Of a stretch of 64,000 bases of DNA, positions 50,165 through 61,330 are shown piece after piece. The first letter of the stretch is position 1, and every line of letters begins with the position of its first letter. The DNA comes from Pontimonas salivibrio (GTDB lineage: Bacteria > Actinomycetota > Actinomycetes > Actinomycetales > Microbacteriaceae). The stretch covers positions 930,001-994,000 of the forward strand of contig NZ_CP026923.1 in NCBI RefSeq assembly GCF_002950575.1. Direction: 5' to 3'. The notes below the pieces were generated by a model. The model was not told where the DNA came from. It made no database searches and saw only the letters and a list, made by a program, of their open reading frames with translations. Position numbers and translations under genes: made by a program.

Positions 50165-50581
50165 GTGAAGACCAACATTGTTCTGCTGTGGATTCTCACC
50201 GCCTACTTCGCCGTCCTCGCTGCGGTCTACACGGTGTGGGCTGTCATTGACACGGGCGAAGTGGAGTGGGTGGGCACCCTCGCTATTGCGTTGAGTGGTG
50301 CGCTGACAGTGTTCATCGCCTTCTTCCTCCAAGTTGCAAAGAAAAACCAGGGTGGCGAGCTACCAGAAGACCGCCTCGACGCAGAAATTGACGACGGCGA
50401 GGCTGAACTGGGCTTTTTCAGCCCCTGGAGTTGGTGGCCCATCTTCCTAGCGGCTGGCGCGGGGATGGCGATTATTGGCTTGGCGGTAGGTGTCTGGGTC
50501 GCTCTTTACGCTGTGCCACTGGTGCTGATTGGACTCGTCGGTTGGACCTTCGAGTATTACCGGGGATATTTTGCCCGCTGA
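50165..50581 (+). CDS. ctaF: Cytochrome c oxidase subunit IV, actinobacterial type
   Basis: A 138-residue subunit of the actinobacterial bc1-aa3 supercomplex. Four membrane helices (about 7-28, 36-55, 82-100 and 104-126) flank an acidic loop; the end WTFEYYRGYF is family-typical. GTG start directly after ctaD. Confidence 0.92.
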   Translation: MKTNIVLLWILTAYFAVLAAVYTVWAVIDTGEVEWVGTLAIALSGALTVFIAFFLQVAKKNQGGELPEDRLDAEIDDGEAELGFFSPWSWWPIFLAAGAGMAIIGLAVGVWVALYAVPLVLIGLVGWTFEYYRGYFAR

Positions 50582-51005
50582 GGCGATAAACATTCGCAGG
50601 GCAGCCCTGTCTGATCACGATCGGGTCTTAGAACTCGTGCGGAAATTGGACCACGTCTTTGAGGTTCAGCCGGCCAGGTTTACCGAGACGTTCAACGTTG
50701 TGCTCGCTGACGAAGACCGCACCCTTGTGCACGTGGCGGAGGCGGGGGGAGTTGTCGTCGGATACTGTTTGACCACCATTTCACCGCTGCTTTACTCCAA
50801 CGGCCCGTCGGCGCAGTTGCAGGAAATTGTGGTCGATGAGGAGTCCAGAGTTTCTGGTGTCGGAACTGCCCTGGTGAGGGCAGTCGAGGCAGAGTGTGAA
50901 GCGCGCGGTGTGACCCAGCTGACTGTTGCGGCCAGGCGTGCTGGTGGTTTCTATGACCGGCTGGGCTATAGCCAGCAGGCCGAATATATGCGCCGGTTGT
51001 TCTAG
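50571..51005 (+). CDS. GNAT family N-acetyltransferase
   Basis: A 144-residue acetyl-CoA-dependent transferase. INIRRAALSDHDRVLELV opens the fold, VVGYCLTT forms beta-4, LQEIVVDEESRVSGVGTALVRAVEAEC holds the acetyl-CoA motif with a V-S-G-V-G-T-A loop, and FYDRLGYSQQ closes it. The substrate is unknown. The best start is TTG 50571 within the end of ctaF, an 11-bp overlap, so it may depend on coupled translation. Confidence 0.8.
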   Translation: MPAEAINIRRAALSDHDRVLELVRKLDHVFEVQPARFTETFNVVLADEDRTLVHVAEAGGVVVGYCLTTISPLLYSNGPSAQLQEIVVDEESRVSGVGTALVRAVEAECEARGVTQLTVAARRAGGFYDRLGYSQQAEYMRRLF

Positions 51006-51013
51006 GGCCTCCT

Positions 51014-52411
51014 ATGAGCACTCCGGCCCCAACGAGCATTCGGTTTTTGGGCGCAGCGGGTACGGTGACCGGAAGTCGCTTCTTAGTAGAGTACGGTTCC
51101 CATCAGTTGCTGCTTGAGGCGGGCCTGTTCCAAGGGCCGAGGGAGTGGCGCAGACGCAACTGGGATGACCTCCCTCTTCCGGCAAAGGAATTGGACTCAG
51201 TCGTTATTTCTCACGCCCACCTGGATCATTGCGGCTATCTTCCAAGGTTGTGGCGGCAGGGCTACCGGGGCCCCATTTACCTCACCCCAGATACGGCCAA
51301 CCTGGCATCGATTGTGTTGCGCGATTCTGCACGAATCCAAGAGGAGGATGCCCGGTACGCGAAAAAGGAAGGTTATTCCCGCCACGACGACCCGCAGCCG
51401 CTCTACGAGTCGCGGGATGCCGAGGGCGCAATCTCCCTCTTTCAACCCTTAAGTTACGGCCAATGGCAAGAGTTACCCGGCGGAGCAAAGGTCAGATTGC
51501 TTCCGGCCGGCCATATTCTTGGCTCAGCCATCGTCGATCTCGACGTTGGGGGAGTGGCCATCTTGCATTCCGGGGATCTAGGTCAAGGTAATCACCCCTT
51601 ACTTGTGGGCCCACACATTATTCCGGAGGTCTCATACGACGCAGTTCTTGTTGAGTCGACTTATGGAGCAAGGCTTCATCCGGAGGCCGAGAGTGGCCTC
51701 GATGAGATTATTCGGACAACAATCGCCAGAGACGGTACGGTCCTGATCCCCGCGTTCGCCGTCGATCGCACCGAGATTATCCTTGCTGAAATCAACGATT
51801 TGATGGACAGCGATCAGATTCCCCGCGTTCCCATCTACGTGGATTCGCCGATGGCGATTAGAGCCCTCCAGGTCTATCGTCACGCCATCGATAGCGACCA
51901 CCAAGAAATTCGCCCTGAAATTCGTGAACACCTCAGTGCATCCGACGTGTTCAACCCGGGGACTCTAGAGACCCTGCCCACCCCGGAGGATTCGAAGTCG
52001 ATAAATGGGGCACCGCCGTGCATCATCATTTCGGCTTCCGGAATGGCTACCGGCGGTCGGGTGCTTCACCATTTGAAGAGGCTGTTACCCGACCCAAGAA
52101 ACGCTGTAGTACTCACCGGGTACCAAGCGGCGGGTACTCGGGGTGCATCACTGCGAGATGGTGCGGATAGTGTGCGCATCCATGGTCAGGACATTGCCGT
52201 CGAGGCTGAGGTTGTTCAACTTGAACACTTCTCCGTCCACGCAGACCGGGACGACGTGAGGGCATGGCTCTCGTCCGCCGCTGTGCTGCCTAAGCGGGTG
52301 GTCCTTATCCACGGCGAGGATGAGGCCAGGGATGAACTCGCCCCGGTGCTCGAAAAAGAGTTTGGCGTAAAGGTGTTTGCTCCGAAATACGAAGAAACCC
52401 TGCCACTTTAG
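51014..52411 (+). CDS. Metallo-beta-lactamase/beta-CASP family ribonuclease
   Basis: A 465-residue enzyme with the MBL fold (metal motif ISHAHLDHCGYLP near 60-72, LPAGHILGSA, ILHSGDLG), the beta-CASP insert (LIPAFAVDRTEIIL, YVDSPMAI, IIISASGMATGGR) and the RMMBL tail with LEHFSVHADR. It resembles the YsiA/CPSF-type mRNA processing nucleases rather than RNase J. ATG start 9 bp after the GNAT stop. Its stop codon is followed by three copies of a 7-bp direct repeat. Confidence 0.9.
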   Translation: MSTPAPTSIRFLGAAGTVTGSRFLVEYGSHQLLLEAGLFQGPREWRRRNWDDLPLPAKELDSVVISHAHLDHCGYLPRLWRQGYRGPIYLTPDTANLASIVLRDSARIQEEDARYAKKEGYSRHDDPQPLYESRDAEGAISLFQPLSYGQWQELPGGAKVRLLPAGHILGSAIVDLDVGGVAILHSGDLGQGNHPLLVGPHIIPEVSYDAVLVESTYGARLHPEAESGLDEIIRTTIARDGTVLIPAFAVDRTEIILAEINDLMDSDQIPRVPIYVDSPMAIRALQVYRHAIDSDHQEIRPEIREHLSASDVFNPGTLETLPTPEDSKSINGAPPCIIISASGMATGGRVLHHLKRLLPDPRNAVVLTGYQAAGTRGASLRDGADSVRIHGQDIAVEAEVVQLEHFSVHADRDDVRAWLSSAAVLPKRVVLIHGEDEARDELAPVLEKEFGVKVFAPKYEETLPL

Positions 52412-52437
52412 GTACGAGGTACGAGGTACGAGGTACC
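52411..52437 (+). repeat. 7-bp tandem repeat GGTACGA
   Basis: Three exact copies of GGTACGA (52411-52431) and a partial GGTACC (52432-52437) follow the beta-CASP stop codon, whose last base is the first repeat base. The repeat lies between convergent genes and has no clear function. Confidence 0.85.
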
Positions 52438-52473
52438 GACAGCGACAGGGCTTCTTCGTCGAACGTGAGCTCC

Positions 52474-54087
52474 CTAGTGGGGCTGGTTTTCCAGTTCCTT
52501 TTGAGTGACAGGGATGACGCGGTCCTCAAAGAACCAGTTTGACGCGGCGGAGCGCAGCCGCCGGCCGACCGTGATCTTGCCTTTTTCGTTGGGTCGGACA
52601 GGAAGCGGTGTGTACTCTTCGTAGTCCAGAAGCTTCCAACGCTCGTGGTCATCCAATTGTTCGTGTACTTCGATGTATTCCCCACCTGGCAGGCGGACAA
52701 TTCGACCACTTTCGAAACCGTGCAAAGCAATCTCACGGTCTTTCCGCTGCAGTGCGAGACAGGTGCGCTTTGCGATGATGTGCGCCAGCACAGGGCCGAC
52801 AAACAGAAGCACCTGAAGGAAAGTAATGACTCCCTCAATACTCATCCTGAAGTGTGTGGCGATCAGGTCTGAGCTTGCCGCTGCCCACAGCACGCCGTAG
52901 AAGGTGACGCCAGCTGCGCCGATTCCGGTGCGCGTGGGGGCGTTACGCGGACGCTGGGCGATGTGGTGCTCACGCTTGTCTCCCGTGACCCACGCTTCGA
53001 AGAACGGGTAGAGGAAGACGGCAGCGAGGAACACGATGAGCAAAATGGTGGGCACCAGCACACCCCAAGCCCAGGTGTAGCCAAACCAGACAGTCTCCCA
53101 GCCCGGCGGAATGAGCCTGAGCGCACCATCGGCAAAGCCGATGTACCAGTCTGGCTGGGTTCCTGCCCCAACAGGGGAGGGGTCATAGGGCCCGTAGTTC
53201 CAAATGGGGTTAATCGTAAACGTCGATGCCATTAACATGATCACACCGAAGACGATGAAGAAAAATCCTCCCGCTTTCGCCGCGAATGTCGGCATCACAG
53301 GTGAACCCACGACATTGTCGTTGGTGCGACCCGGGCCAGCAAACTGCGTGTGCTTGTTGACCACCAACAGCACCATGTGCAGCGCCAAGGTGGCGATCAA
53401 GATGGCCGGTAACAGCATGATGTGCAGGATGTAGAGGCGCGGAATGACCTGGTCTCCTGGGAACTCATCTCCGAAGAGCAGGTAAGAAATCCACACACCA
53501 ATGACGGGGAAGGCTTTCACCATTCCATCAATGATTCGTAGTCCGTTTCCGGAGAGCAGGTCGTCGGGCAGGGAGTATCCGGTGAAGCCTTCGGCCATGG
53601 CCAAAACGAAGAGTACGAAACCAATTACCCAGTTCAGCTCACGGGGCTTCCGGAAAGCTCCAGTGAAGAACACCCGAAGCATGTGAAGACCAATTGACGC
53701 GATAAAGAGTAGCGCCGCCCAGTGGTGCGCTTGGCGCATCAACAATCCACCTCTGATGTCAAAAGACAAATCAAGGGATGTGTGGTACGCGACAGCCATT
53801 TCCACACCCTTGAGGGGCAGATACGAGCCGTCGTATTCGACCTTTGTCATGGAAGGGTCGTAGAAGAAGGTGAGGAATGTGCCGGTGATCAGGATGACGA
53901 CAAAGCTGTAGAGCGCCACCTCACCCAGCATGAACGACCAGTGGTCGGGAAAGATTTTCCGCCCGAGGGTTTTCACCGCAACAGAAGCGCTGGTCCGCTC
54001 GTCGATGTAGCTTGCGGCCGCACCCGTGAATTTCATGCCCTTGCCGGGCTCTTGTTTCTGCTGTTCAGTGTTCGTTGCGACGCTCAC
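52474..54087 (-). CDS. qcrB: Cytochrome bc1 complex subunit b (QcrB)
   Basis: Diheme cytochrome b of the actinobacterial bc1-aa3 supercomplex, 537 residues. Heme ligand histidines lie in RQAHHWAALLF and LHIMLLP/LALHMVLL; FTGYSLPDDLLSGNGLRI and the quinone-site PDWY motif mark the Qo site. A C-terminal extension (about 400-537) is typical for the phylum. The GTG start overlaps the qcrA stop. This subunit is the target of bc1 inhibitors such as telacebec in mycobacteria. Confidence 0.96.
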   Translation of the reverse strand: MSVATNTEQQKQEPGKGMKFTGAAASYIDERTSASVAVKTLGRKIFPDHWSFMLGEVALYSFVVILITGTFLTFFYDPSMTKVEYDGSYLPLKGVEMAVAYHTSLDLSFDIRGGLLMRQAHHWAALLFIASIGLHMLRVFFTGAFRKPRELNWVIGFVLFVLAMAEGFTGYSLPDDLLSGNGLRIIDGMVKAFPVIGVWISYLLFGDEFPGDQVIPRLYILHIMLLPAILIATLALHMVLLVVNKHTQFAGPGRTNDNVVGSPVMPTFAAKAGGFFFIVFGVIMLMASTFTINPIWNYGPYDPSPVGAGTQPDWYIGFADGALRLIPPGWETVWFGYTWAWGVLVPTILLIVFLAAVFLYPFFEAWVTGDKREHHIAQRPRNAPTRTGIGAAGVTFYGVLWAAASSDLIATHFRMSIEGVITFLQVLLFVGPVLAHIIAKRTCLALQRKDREIALHGFESGRIVRLPGGEYIEVHEQLDDHERWKLLDYEEYTPLPVRPNEKGKITVGRRLRSAASNWFFEDRVIPVTQKELENQPH

Positions 54088-55136
54088 AGTTCACGCTCCC
54101 AGAAGCTAGGTCCAACAGGCTCAGTGAAATCACCTTGTGCTACTAGATATCCTTCCGCATCAACGGTGATAGGAAGCTGAGGAAGGGGTCTGGCGGCGGG
54201 TCCGAAGATCACTTCGCACTCGTTTGATACATCGAATTGTGACTGGTGGCAGGGGCACAGCAGGTGGTGGGTGTGCTGCTCGTAAAGCGCCACTGGGCAT
54301 CCGACGTGGGTACAAATCTTTGAGTACGCGACAATTCCTTGGTATGACCAGCCCTTGCGCGCTTCGGATTCGTTGAGATCCTCGATCGGCAAGCGCATCA
54401 GCAAAACCGCTGCCTTAGCTTTTTCCTCGAGTTTTCCTGACTTGATTTCTTTCAGTCCCTCAGGAATGACGTGGAACGCGGAGCCGATAGTGACATCCGC
54501 TGCGCGGATGGGCTCGCCCGAAGGGTCCCTCGCGAGGCGCACACCTTGGTCCCACATGGTCTGCTTCATCAGCTTTGAAGGGTTTTCCGGTGGGGCAAGA
54601 TCCCTAAAGAGCACTACCGCGGGGATAGGGGTCGCGAGAAGAGCACCAATCAGGGAGTTTCGCACCAGTGAGCGGCGCGTGAAACCACTTTCTTTGTTGG
54701 CGTCCGTGAAAATCTGAGAGGCCTTTTCGCGGGTCTCATCGTCACCGCGGGTGGGGTGGCGCTCTTCGACCATTTCTTCGTCGGACATGAGGTTCTTGGC
54801 CCAGTACACCGCGCCAAAACCGATTCCCAATAGTCCCAGCGTGATTCCAAGCCCCATCAAGCCGTTGTTGAGGCGCACTGAGGTCATATCGCCCGGAATG
54901 ATGGGGAACACGACGTAGGCGACGGTAGCAAAGATGCTTCCCACAACAGACAACCCGAAGAACATCGCGATGCGACGCTCCGCGGTACGCGCTGCTTTGG
55001 GGTCCTTATCGGTAATTCGGTGCTCTTCTTCAGGCAAACCCGGATTTTGGGGTGCATTGGAGCGTTCAACGGCCGAACCCGGATCAGGCTGGTAGTCGTC
55101 GTATGAGTCGCTGTGTTCAGCAGGCTCTTTCGCCAT
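54084..55136 (-). CDS. qcrA: Cytochrome bc1 complex Rieske iron-sulfur subunit (QcrA)
   Basis: 350 residues. Three membrane helices (about 57-78, 88-110 and 158-178), as in actinobacterial QcrA, precede the Rieske domain with CTHVGCPV and CPCHQSQFD, which bind the 2Fe-2S cluster. The N-terminal arm is acidic. AAGGAG lies just before the ATG. Middle gene of the qcrCAB operon. Confidence 0.95.
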   Translation of the reverse strand: MAKEPAEHSDSYDDYQPDPGSAVERSNAPQNPGLPEEEHRITDKDPKAARTAERRIAMFFGLSVVGSIFATVAYVVFPIIPGDMTSVRLNNGLMGLGITLGLLGIGFGAVYWAKNLMSDEEMVEERHPTRGDDETREKASQIFTDANKESGFTRRSLVRNSLIGALLATPIPAVVLFRDLAPPENPSKLMKQTMWDQGVRLARDPSGEPIRAADVTIGSAFHVIPEGLKEIKSGKLEEKAKAAVLLMRLPIEDLNESEARKGWSYQGIVAYSKICTHVGCPVALYEQHTHHLLCPCHQSQFDVSNECEVIFGPAARPLPQLPITVDAEGYLVAQGDFTEPVGPSFWEREL

Positions 55137-55166
55137 CCGAATGTCTCCTTAGTCGAATCGAGAGGT

Positions 55167-55964
55167 TTAGTGGGCTTTGGCCGTGAGCCAGATCGTGATC
55201 GCAATCAGAACGCCGAGGCCAATAATCCAGACAAACAAGCCCTCCGCTACCGGGCCAATACTGCCGAGACTAAAACCACCCACCGACGGGTTATTTTCCA
55301 CGTATTGCAGGTAGGTGATGATGTCGTTCTTATCTTCGGGGGAGAGGTTCATGTCACTAAAGACCGGCATGTTCTGCGGACCAGTCACCATCGCGCCATA
55401 GACGTGGATGGGGTCGACATCGACAACCGCGGGAGCCCACTTGCCTTCGGTGAGTGCGCCTCCTGCGCCGGCCACGTTGTGACACATCGCACAGTTAATC
55501 CTGAAGAGCTCAGCGCCGACAGCGGCATCTCCGTCACCGGCGTAGTAGCGCGGGTCGGGGAGGGTGGGCCCAGGTCCAAGAGTTTGAACCCATGCGCCCA
55601 TCGCATCAATCTGCGGCTGGGTGAACTGCACTGGCTTTTTCTCCGCTTGGGGCCCAGAAGCGGCCATGGGCATGCGTCCGGTTCCCACCTGGAATTCGAC
55701 CGAGAGTGCACCGACACCAATCAGACTGGGACCAGCTTCGGTTCCTTCCGCGTTGGTCCCGTGACAGCTCGCGCAGTTCGCGAGGAACAGGCGTTCGCCA
55801 TCTTCCACCAGGTTCGCGCTGGCAACCGGCGCCTCCTGCGCGCTAGCGATTCCCGCAGTGGTGGCTGAGTAGGCGCCGCCTGTCACAAACAACCCGAGGA
55901 CCAAAAGAGCGAACCCCGCGAGTGGGTGTCGGCGGCCTCGGCGCTGGTGCTTCATGGAAGTCAT
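55167..55964 (-). CDS. qcrC: Diheme cytochrome c subunit (QcrC)
   Basis: 265 residues. A membrane signal-anchor (about 14-42), two cytochrome c domains with heme motifs C64-ASCH and C158-AMCH, and a C-terminal membrane anchor (IGPVAEGLFVWIIGLGVLIA). It passes electrons from bc1 directly to the CuA of CtaC, replacing soluble cytochrome c. Start ATG 55964 follows AAGGA; ATG 55952 is an alternative. Confidence 0.95.
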   Translation of the reverse strand: MTSMKHQRRGRRHPLAGFALLVLGLFVTGGAYSATTAGIASAQEAPVASANLVEDGERLFLANCASCHGTNAEGTEAGPSLIGVGALSVEFQVGTGRMPMAASGPQAEKKPVQFTQPQIDAMGAWVQTLGPGPTLPDPRYYAGDGDAAVGAELFRINCAMCHNVAGAGGALTEGKWAPAVVDVDPIHVYGAMVTGPQNMPVFSDMNLSPEDKNDIITYLQYVENNPSVGGFSLGSIGPVAEGLFVWIIGLGVLIAITIWLTAKAH

Positions 55965-55990
55965 CGTGTCCTTTTGCTTCTTGGTGTGGG

Positions 55991-56614
55991 TTATTGCAGT
56001 ACGTAAATGACGAGGAACAGACCGATCCAGACCACGTCGACGAAGTGCCAGTAATAGGACACCACAATCGCACTAGTGGCTTCTCGGTGGGTAAACACTT
56101 TCACGGCATATGCCCGGCCAATTACCAGGAGGAACGCAATGAGACCGCCGGTGACGTGCAAGCCGTGGAAACCGGTGGTCAAGTAGAAAGCGGAACCGTA
56201 GGCATCGGAGTTCAGCGCCAAGCCTTCACTGACTAATACGGCATATTCGTAGACTTGCCCCGCGATGAAGATTGCGCCCATCAGGTAGGTGAGGAAGAAC
56301 CATTCGATCATTCCCCACTTGGTGGGGGACGCCCCTGTTGCACGTGGTTGAAGGCGCTCGGCAGCGAACACGCCAAATTGGGCAGTCACACTGGATAGCA
56401 CCAAAATTGTGGTGTTGATGGCCGCGTACGGCACGTCCAGAAGTTCGATTCGTGACTCCCACAGCTCTGGGGAGGTGCTCCGCAGAGTGAAGTAAATGGC
56501 GAAGAGGCCGGCGAAGAACATCACTTCGCTGCCTAGCCAGACGATGGTCCCCACTGCGACAGTGTTGGGCCGATTGATGGTGGGCTGAATATTCGCAGTG
56601 GTCGCTGTAGTCAC
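55991..56614 (-). CDS. ctaE: Cytochrome c oxidase subunit III
   Basis: 207 residues, five membrane helices: [34 protein letters not shown], and [17 protein letters not shown] are family motifs. Longer frames extend to 56713, but the reverse-strand CATAAT (56626-56621) ends 6 nt before GTG 56614, which favours that start; ATG 56620 directly abuts the box. First gene of the ctaE-qcrCAB unit. Confidence 0.94.
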   Translation of the reverse strand: MTTATTANIQPTINRPNTVAVGTIVWLGSEVMFFAGLFAIYFTLRSTSPELWESRIELLDVPYAAINTTILVLSSVTAQFGVFAAERLQPRATGASPTKWGMIEWFFLTYLMGAIFIAGQVYEYAVLVSEGLALNSDAYGSAFYLTTGFHGLHVTGGLIAFLLVIGRAYAVKVFTHREATSAIVVSYYWHFVDVVWIGLFLVIYVLQ

Positions 56615-56620
56615 CCCCAT

Positions 56621-56626
56621 ATTATG
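56621..56626 (-). promoter_or_regulatory. -10 box (CATAAT, reverse) for a leaderless ctaE-qcrCAB mRNA
   Basis: Ends 6 nt before GTG 56614. It would start transcription of the four-gene respiratory operon. Confidence 0.5.
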
Positions 56627-56679
56627 CCCGATGTCTCTGGGAATCGTGGACCACGAAACCCCGGGGGAGGAGCACAAAG

Positions 56680-56685
56680 TAGGCT
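56680..56685 (+). promoter_or_regulatory. -10 box (TAGGCT) for a leaderless trpD mRNA
   Basis: TAGGCT ends 6 nt before ATG 56692. The trpD and ctaE promoters are divergent, 53 bp apart. Confidence 0.55.
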
Positions 56686-56691
56686 GGGAAT

Positions 56692-57759
56692 ATGTCGAAT
56701 GCTTCCCGAACATGGCCGGAATTGCTCCAGCACATCCTCGCCAACGGTGACCTCTCGGTGTCAGAAGCCAGCGAGGCGATGGGTCAGGTCATGGCCGGTG
56801 ATGTGTCTGACGCCCAACTGGCGGCCTTTTTGGTTGCCCTCCGAGCTAAAGGCGAAACGGTTGACGAGGTGGTGGGCTTTCGCTCGGCCATCCTGGACAA
56901 CGCCGTACCTCTTGACGTGCCGGCGATGGTGTTGGACATTGTGGGCACTGGGGGAGACCCTTACGGTGCGGTCATCAATGTGTCATCGATTGCCTCGATT
57001 GTGGCTGCAGCCGCTGGAGCCCCTGTCGTGAAACATGGCAACAGGGCAGCGAGTTCAGCGTCGGGAGCCAGCGATGTTCTTGCCCAACTGGGTGTGAATC
57101 TAGATCTCACACCCGACGACGTCGCAAGGGTGTTCCACGAAGTCGGTCTGACATTTGTGTTCGCGGCAAAATTTCACCCTGGTTTTCGCCACGCAGCAAA
57201 CGCCCGCAAGGAAATCGGGATTCCTACGGTATTCAACATCTTGGGTCCGTTGTGTAATCCGGCGAGGCCCGAGGCCAGTGCCGTCGGGGTGGCAAACCTT
57301 GAACGGGTCCCGCAGATGGCTGGCGTCTTTCGTACGCGAGGAGCAACTGCGCTGCTCTACCGCGGCGATGACGGTATCGACAAAATGACGACGACCGGAC
57401 ACACTCGGGTGTGGGAAGTGACTCGCGGTCAAGTTATTGAGCACGTTATTGATCTGGAGGAACTTGGCTTACCGAAAGCCCGCATTGAGGACTTGCTGGG
57501 GGAGAGCCCACAACACAACGCCACTCTGGCACGTTCAGTGCTCGCCGGGGATGCCAGCCCAGCCAGGGACATTGTCGTCCTCAACGCCGCTGCCGGATTG
57601 ACATCCTTCGCCCTTGCTCAGAATCCCGCTGAGCAGGACCGACCGCTCCGAGAACGCCTTGTGGAGAACATCACTCTGGCCCAGGCGACTATTGATCAGG
57701 GAAGCGCTCAGGCCAAGTTTGACGCCTGGGTCGAGGCAACCCACGCCTCAGCCGCATAG
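56692..57759 (+). CDS. trpD: Anthranilate phosphoribosyltransferase
   Basis: Second step of tryptophan synthesis. 355 residues with the phosphoribosyl motif [67 protein letters not shown], and [10 protein letters not shown]. Location next to ctaE-qcrCAB is the same as in mycobacteria (Rv2192c-Rv2196). No other trp genes lie nearby. Confidence 0.96.
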   Translation: MSNASRTWPELLQHILANGDLSVSEASEAMGQVMAGDVSDAQLAAFLVALRAKGETVDEVVGFRSAILDNAVPLDVPAMVLDIVGTGGDPYGAVINVSSIASIVAAAAGAPVVKHGNRAASSASGASDVLAQLGVNLDLTPDDVARVFHEVGLTFVFAAKFHPGFRHAANARKEIGIPTVFNILGPLCNPARPEASAVGVANLERVPQMAGVFRTRGATALLYRGDDGIDKMTTTGHTRVWEVTRGQVIEHVIDLEELGLPKARIEDLLGESPQHNATLARSVLAGDASPARDIVVLNAAAGLTSFALAQNPAEQDRPLRERLVENITLAQATIDQGSAQAKFDAWVEATHASAA

Positions 57760-57770
57760 TCCATTTGGGT

Positions 57771-58214
57771 CTAAGCCGTACTGGTCGTGTCGTGTGGGTG
57801 CGCTACGGGTTCTGGCTTCCAGCGCAGTGCGATCCGCACAATCGCAAGCAGTAGAACAACTTCGATCGCGCTGGCCAGGACGTAGTAGCTCCATTCGCCC
57901 ACTGCGCCACCGATGACGGTGATGAGAAAAAGGCTGCCCACGATGATGTTGGTCACGCGATTTGCCCGCCGGGGGAGTACGAGGGCCAACGGAATCATCA
58001 GGGTGGGAATCAGGACGTAGATGATGACACCGAGGAGAAAGCCAGGGCCGATGTCGAAGACATATATCGACCCGCTGTCAATCTGTGCCCGCACATCCGC
58101 TCGGTAGAGCGAGAAGAGGTCAACAAAGGCGACGGCAATCATGGTCGCCATCCATAGCGAGGAGACGATTACTCGGTCATCAATCCGCTGACTGAAGGGG
58201 GATGCGGTGGTCAT
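57771..58214 (-). CDS. DUF6326 family membrane protein
   Basis: A 147-residue protein with four membrane helices (about 18-38, 55-78, 85-105 and 110-130), matching DUF6326 in topology, including the PTLMIPLALVLPRRANRVTNIIVG stretch. Function unknown. AAGGAG precedes ATG 58214. It is divergent from a TetR gene, and the shared 62-bp gap holds two palindromes, so it is the likely target of that regulator. Confidence 0.78.
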   Translation of the reverse strand: MTTASPFSQRIDDRVIVSSLWMATMIAVAFVDLFSLYRADVRAQIDSGSIYVFDIGPGFLLGVIIYVLIPTLMIPLALVLPRRANRVTNIIVGSLFLITVIGGAVGEWSYYVLASAIEVVLLLAIVRIALRWKPEPVAHPHDTTSTA

Positions 58215-58225
58215 AACACTCCTTT

Positions 58226-58237
58226 TTACACTCGTAA
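58226..58237. promoter_or_regulatory. TetR-type operator 1, TTAC-N4-GTAA
   Basis: TTAC (58226-58229) and GTAA (58234-58237) form a palindrome around ACTC, between the DUF6326 ribosome site and its probable promoter. It shares arms and spacing with operator 2, centre to centre 29 bp. Confidence 0.5.
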
Positions 58238-58253
58238 GAATATAGACACTAGC

Positions 58254-58267
58254 CTTACAGCAGTAAG
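58254..58267. promoter_or_regulatory. TetR-type operator 2, CTTAC-N4-GTAAG
   Basis: CTTAC (58254-58258) and GTAAG (58263-58267) around AGCA. It overlaps the -10 box of the TetR gene, so binding would block that gene's own transcription. Confidence 0.6.
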
Positions 58268-58269
58268 AT
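58264..58269 (+). promoter_or_regulatory. -10 box (TAAGAT) for a leaderless tetR mRNA
   Basis: TAAGAT ends 7 nt before ATG 58277 and lies inside operator 2. Confidence 0.5.
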
Positions 58270-58276
58270 TGCAAGA

Positions 58277-58933
58277 ATGGTGGCCATGCCGGGAAAAGAG
58301 CGACTCTCGAAGGAGCGGATCATTGACGCCGCAGCCCGCGTCGCGGACCGCGGGGGAATAAACGCGGTCACCATGCGCCAGGTGGGCTCGGAACTAGGGG
58401 TAGAGGCGATGTCGCTCTATCACCACGTATCCAACAAGGACGCGCTATTGAATGAGCTTTCTGAATGGCTTTTTCGCAAAATCCAAATACCTAACGTGGA
58501 TGCAAGATGGCGAGATGCGCTTTCGGAGCGCGCACACTCCGCGAGTGAGGTGCTTCGCGCGCACCCCTGGGGGCTCGGAATGCTGGAATCACGCCCTCAA
58601 CCAGGACAATCGCAGCTTCGACACTACGACTCGATGATGGGTCGACTCTCAGAAGCAGGATTTTCCGCGACGCTCGCCACCACAGCTTTTGCCACAGTAG
58701 ACGCCTTTGTGTTCGGATTCGTCCTCACTGAGAGCACCCTGCCTTTCGACCCAGCGACAGGAGCGGAGCAAGAGTACGCAGATGAGGTGGGTCTAGACGA
58801 GTCGGAATTTCCCCATCTGGCGCGCACGCTGGGAGATCTCTTTAGCTCGGGTCACTATTCATTCGGCGATGAGTTCTCGGCTGGGCTCACCATATTGCTC
58901 GACGGCATCGAACGGCGGCTGCTCGGGGAGTGA
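58277..58933 (+). CDS. TetR/AcrR family repressor
   Basis: A 218-residue regulator. The helix-turn-helix (about 12-58) reads RIIDAAARVADRGGINAVTM, then RQVGSELGVEAMSLYHHVSNKDALLNEL, the class TetR pattern, and the C-terminal domain resembles the TetR_C_1 ligand-binding type. The ligand is unknown. It likely represses itself and the divergent DUF6326 gene through the two palindromes between them. GTG 58280 and ATG 58286 are other possible starts. Confidence 0.88.
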   Translation: MVAMPGKERLSKERIIDAAARVADRGGINAVTMRQVGSELGVEAMSLYHHVSNKDALLNELSEWLFRKIQIPNVDARWRDALSERAHSASEVLRAHPWGLGMLESRPQPGQSQLRHYDSMMGRLSEAGFSATLATTAFATVDAFVFGFVLTESTLPFDPATGAEQEYADEVGLDESEFPHLARTLGDLFSSGHYSFGDEFSAGLTILLDGIERRLLGE

Positions 58934-58976
58934 GTGGTTCAGTGCTTAACAGGCGGGCTGATTTCGCTAAACTGAC

Positions 58977-58990
58977 ATAATAAGTATTAT
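58977..58990. repeat. AT-rich palindrome between convergent genes
   Basis: ATAATA (58977-58982) and TATTAT (58985-58990) are perfect inverted repeats in a GC-rich setting. CTTAAC (58945-58950) and GTTAAG (58993-58998) flank it as a wider pair. It may act as a weak two-way terminator for the tetR and pfkB genes. Confidence 0.4.
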
Positions 58991-59026
58991 CGGTTAAGTC
59001 GAGTGGGTTGGATTGAGCCTGTTTCC

Positions 59027-61250
<2,224 letters not shown>

Positions 61251-61257
61251 GCCAAGA

Positions 61258-61263
61258 ACCTTA
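61258..61263 (-). promoter_or_regulatory. -10 box (TAAGGT, reverse) for a leaderless SDR-Nudix-PfkB mRNA
   Basis: Ends 7 nt before ATG 61250. Confidence 0.5.
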
Positions 61264-61330
61264 GCAACCCTCGGAGAGTACGCTGAGCTTAGGCATGCCC
61301 ATTGGCGATAAAAGAGGACAGGTGTGAGCG

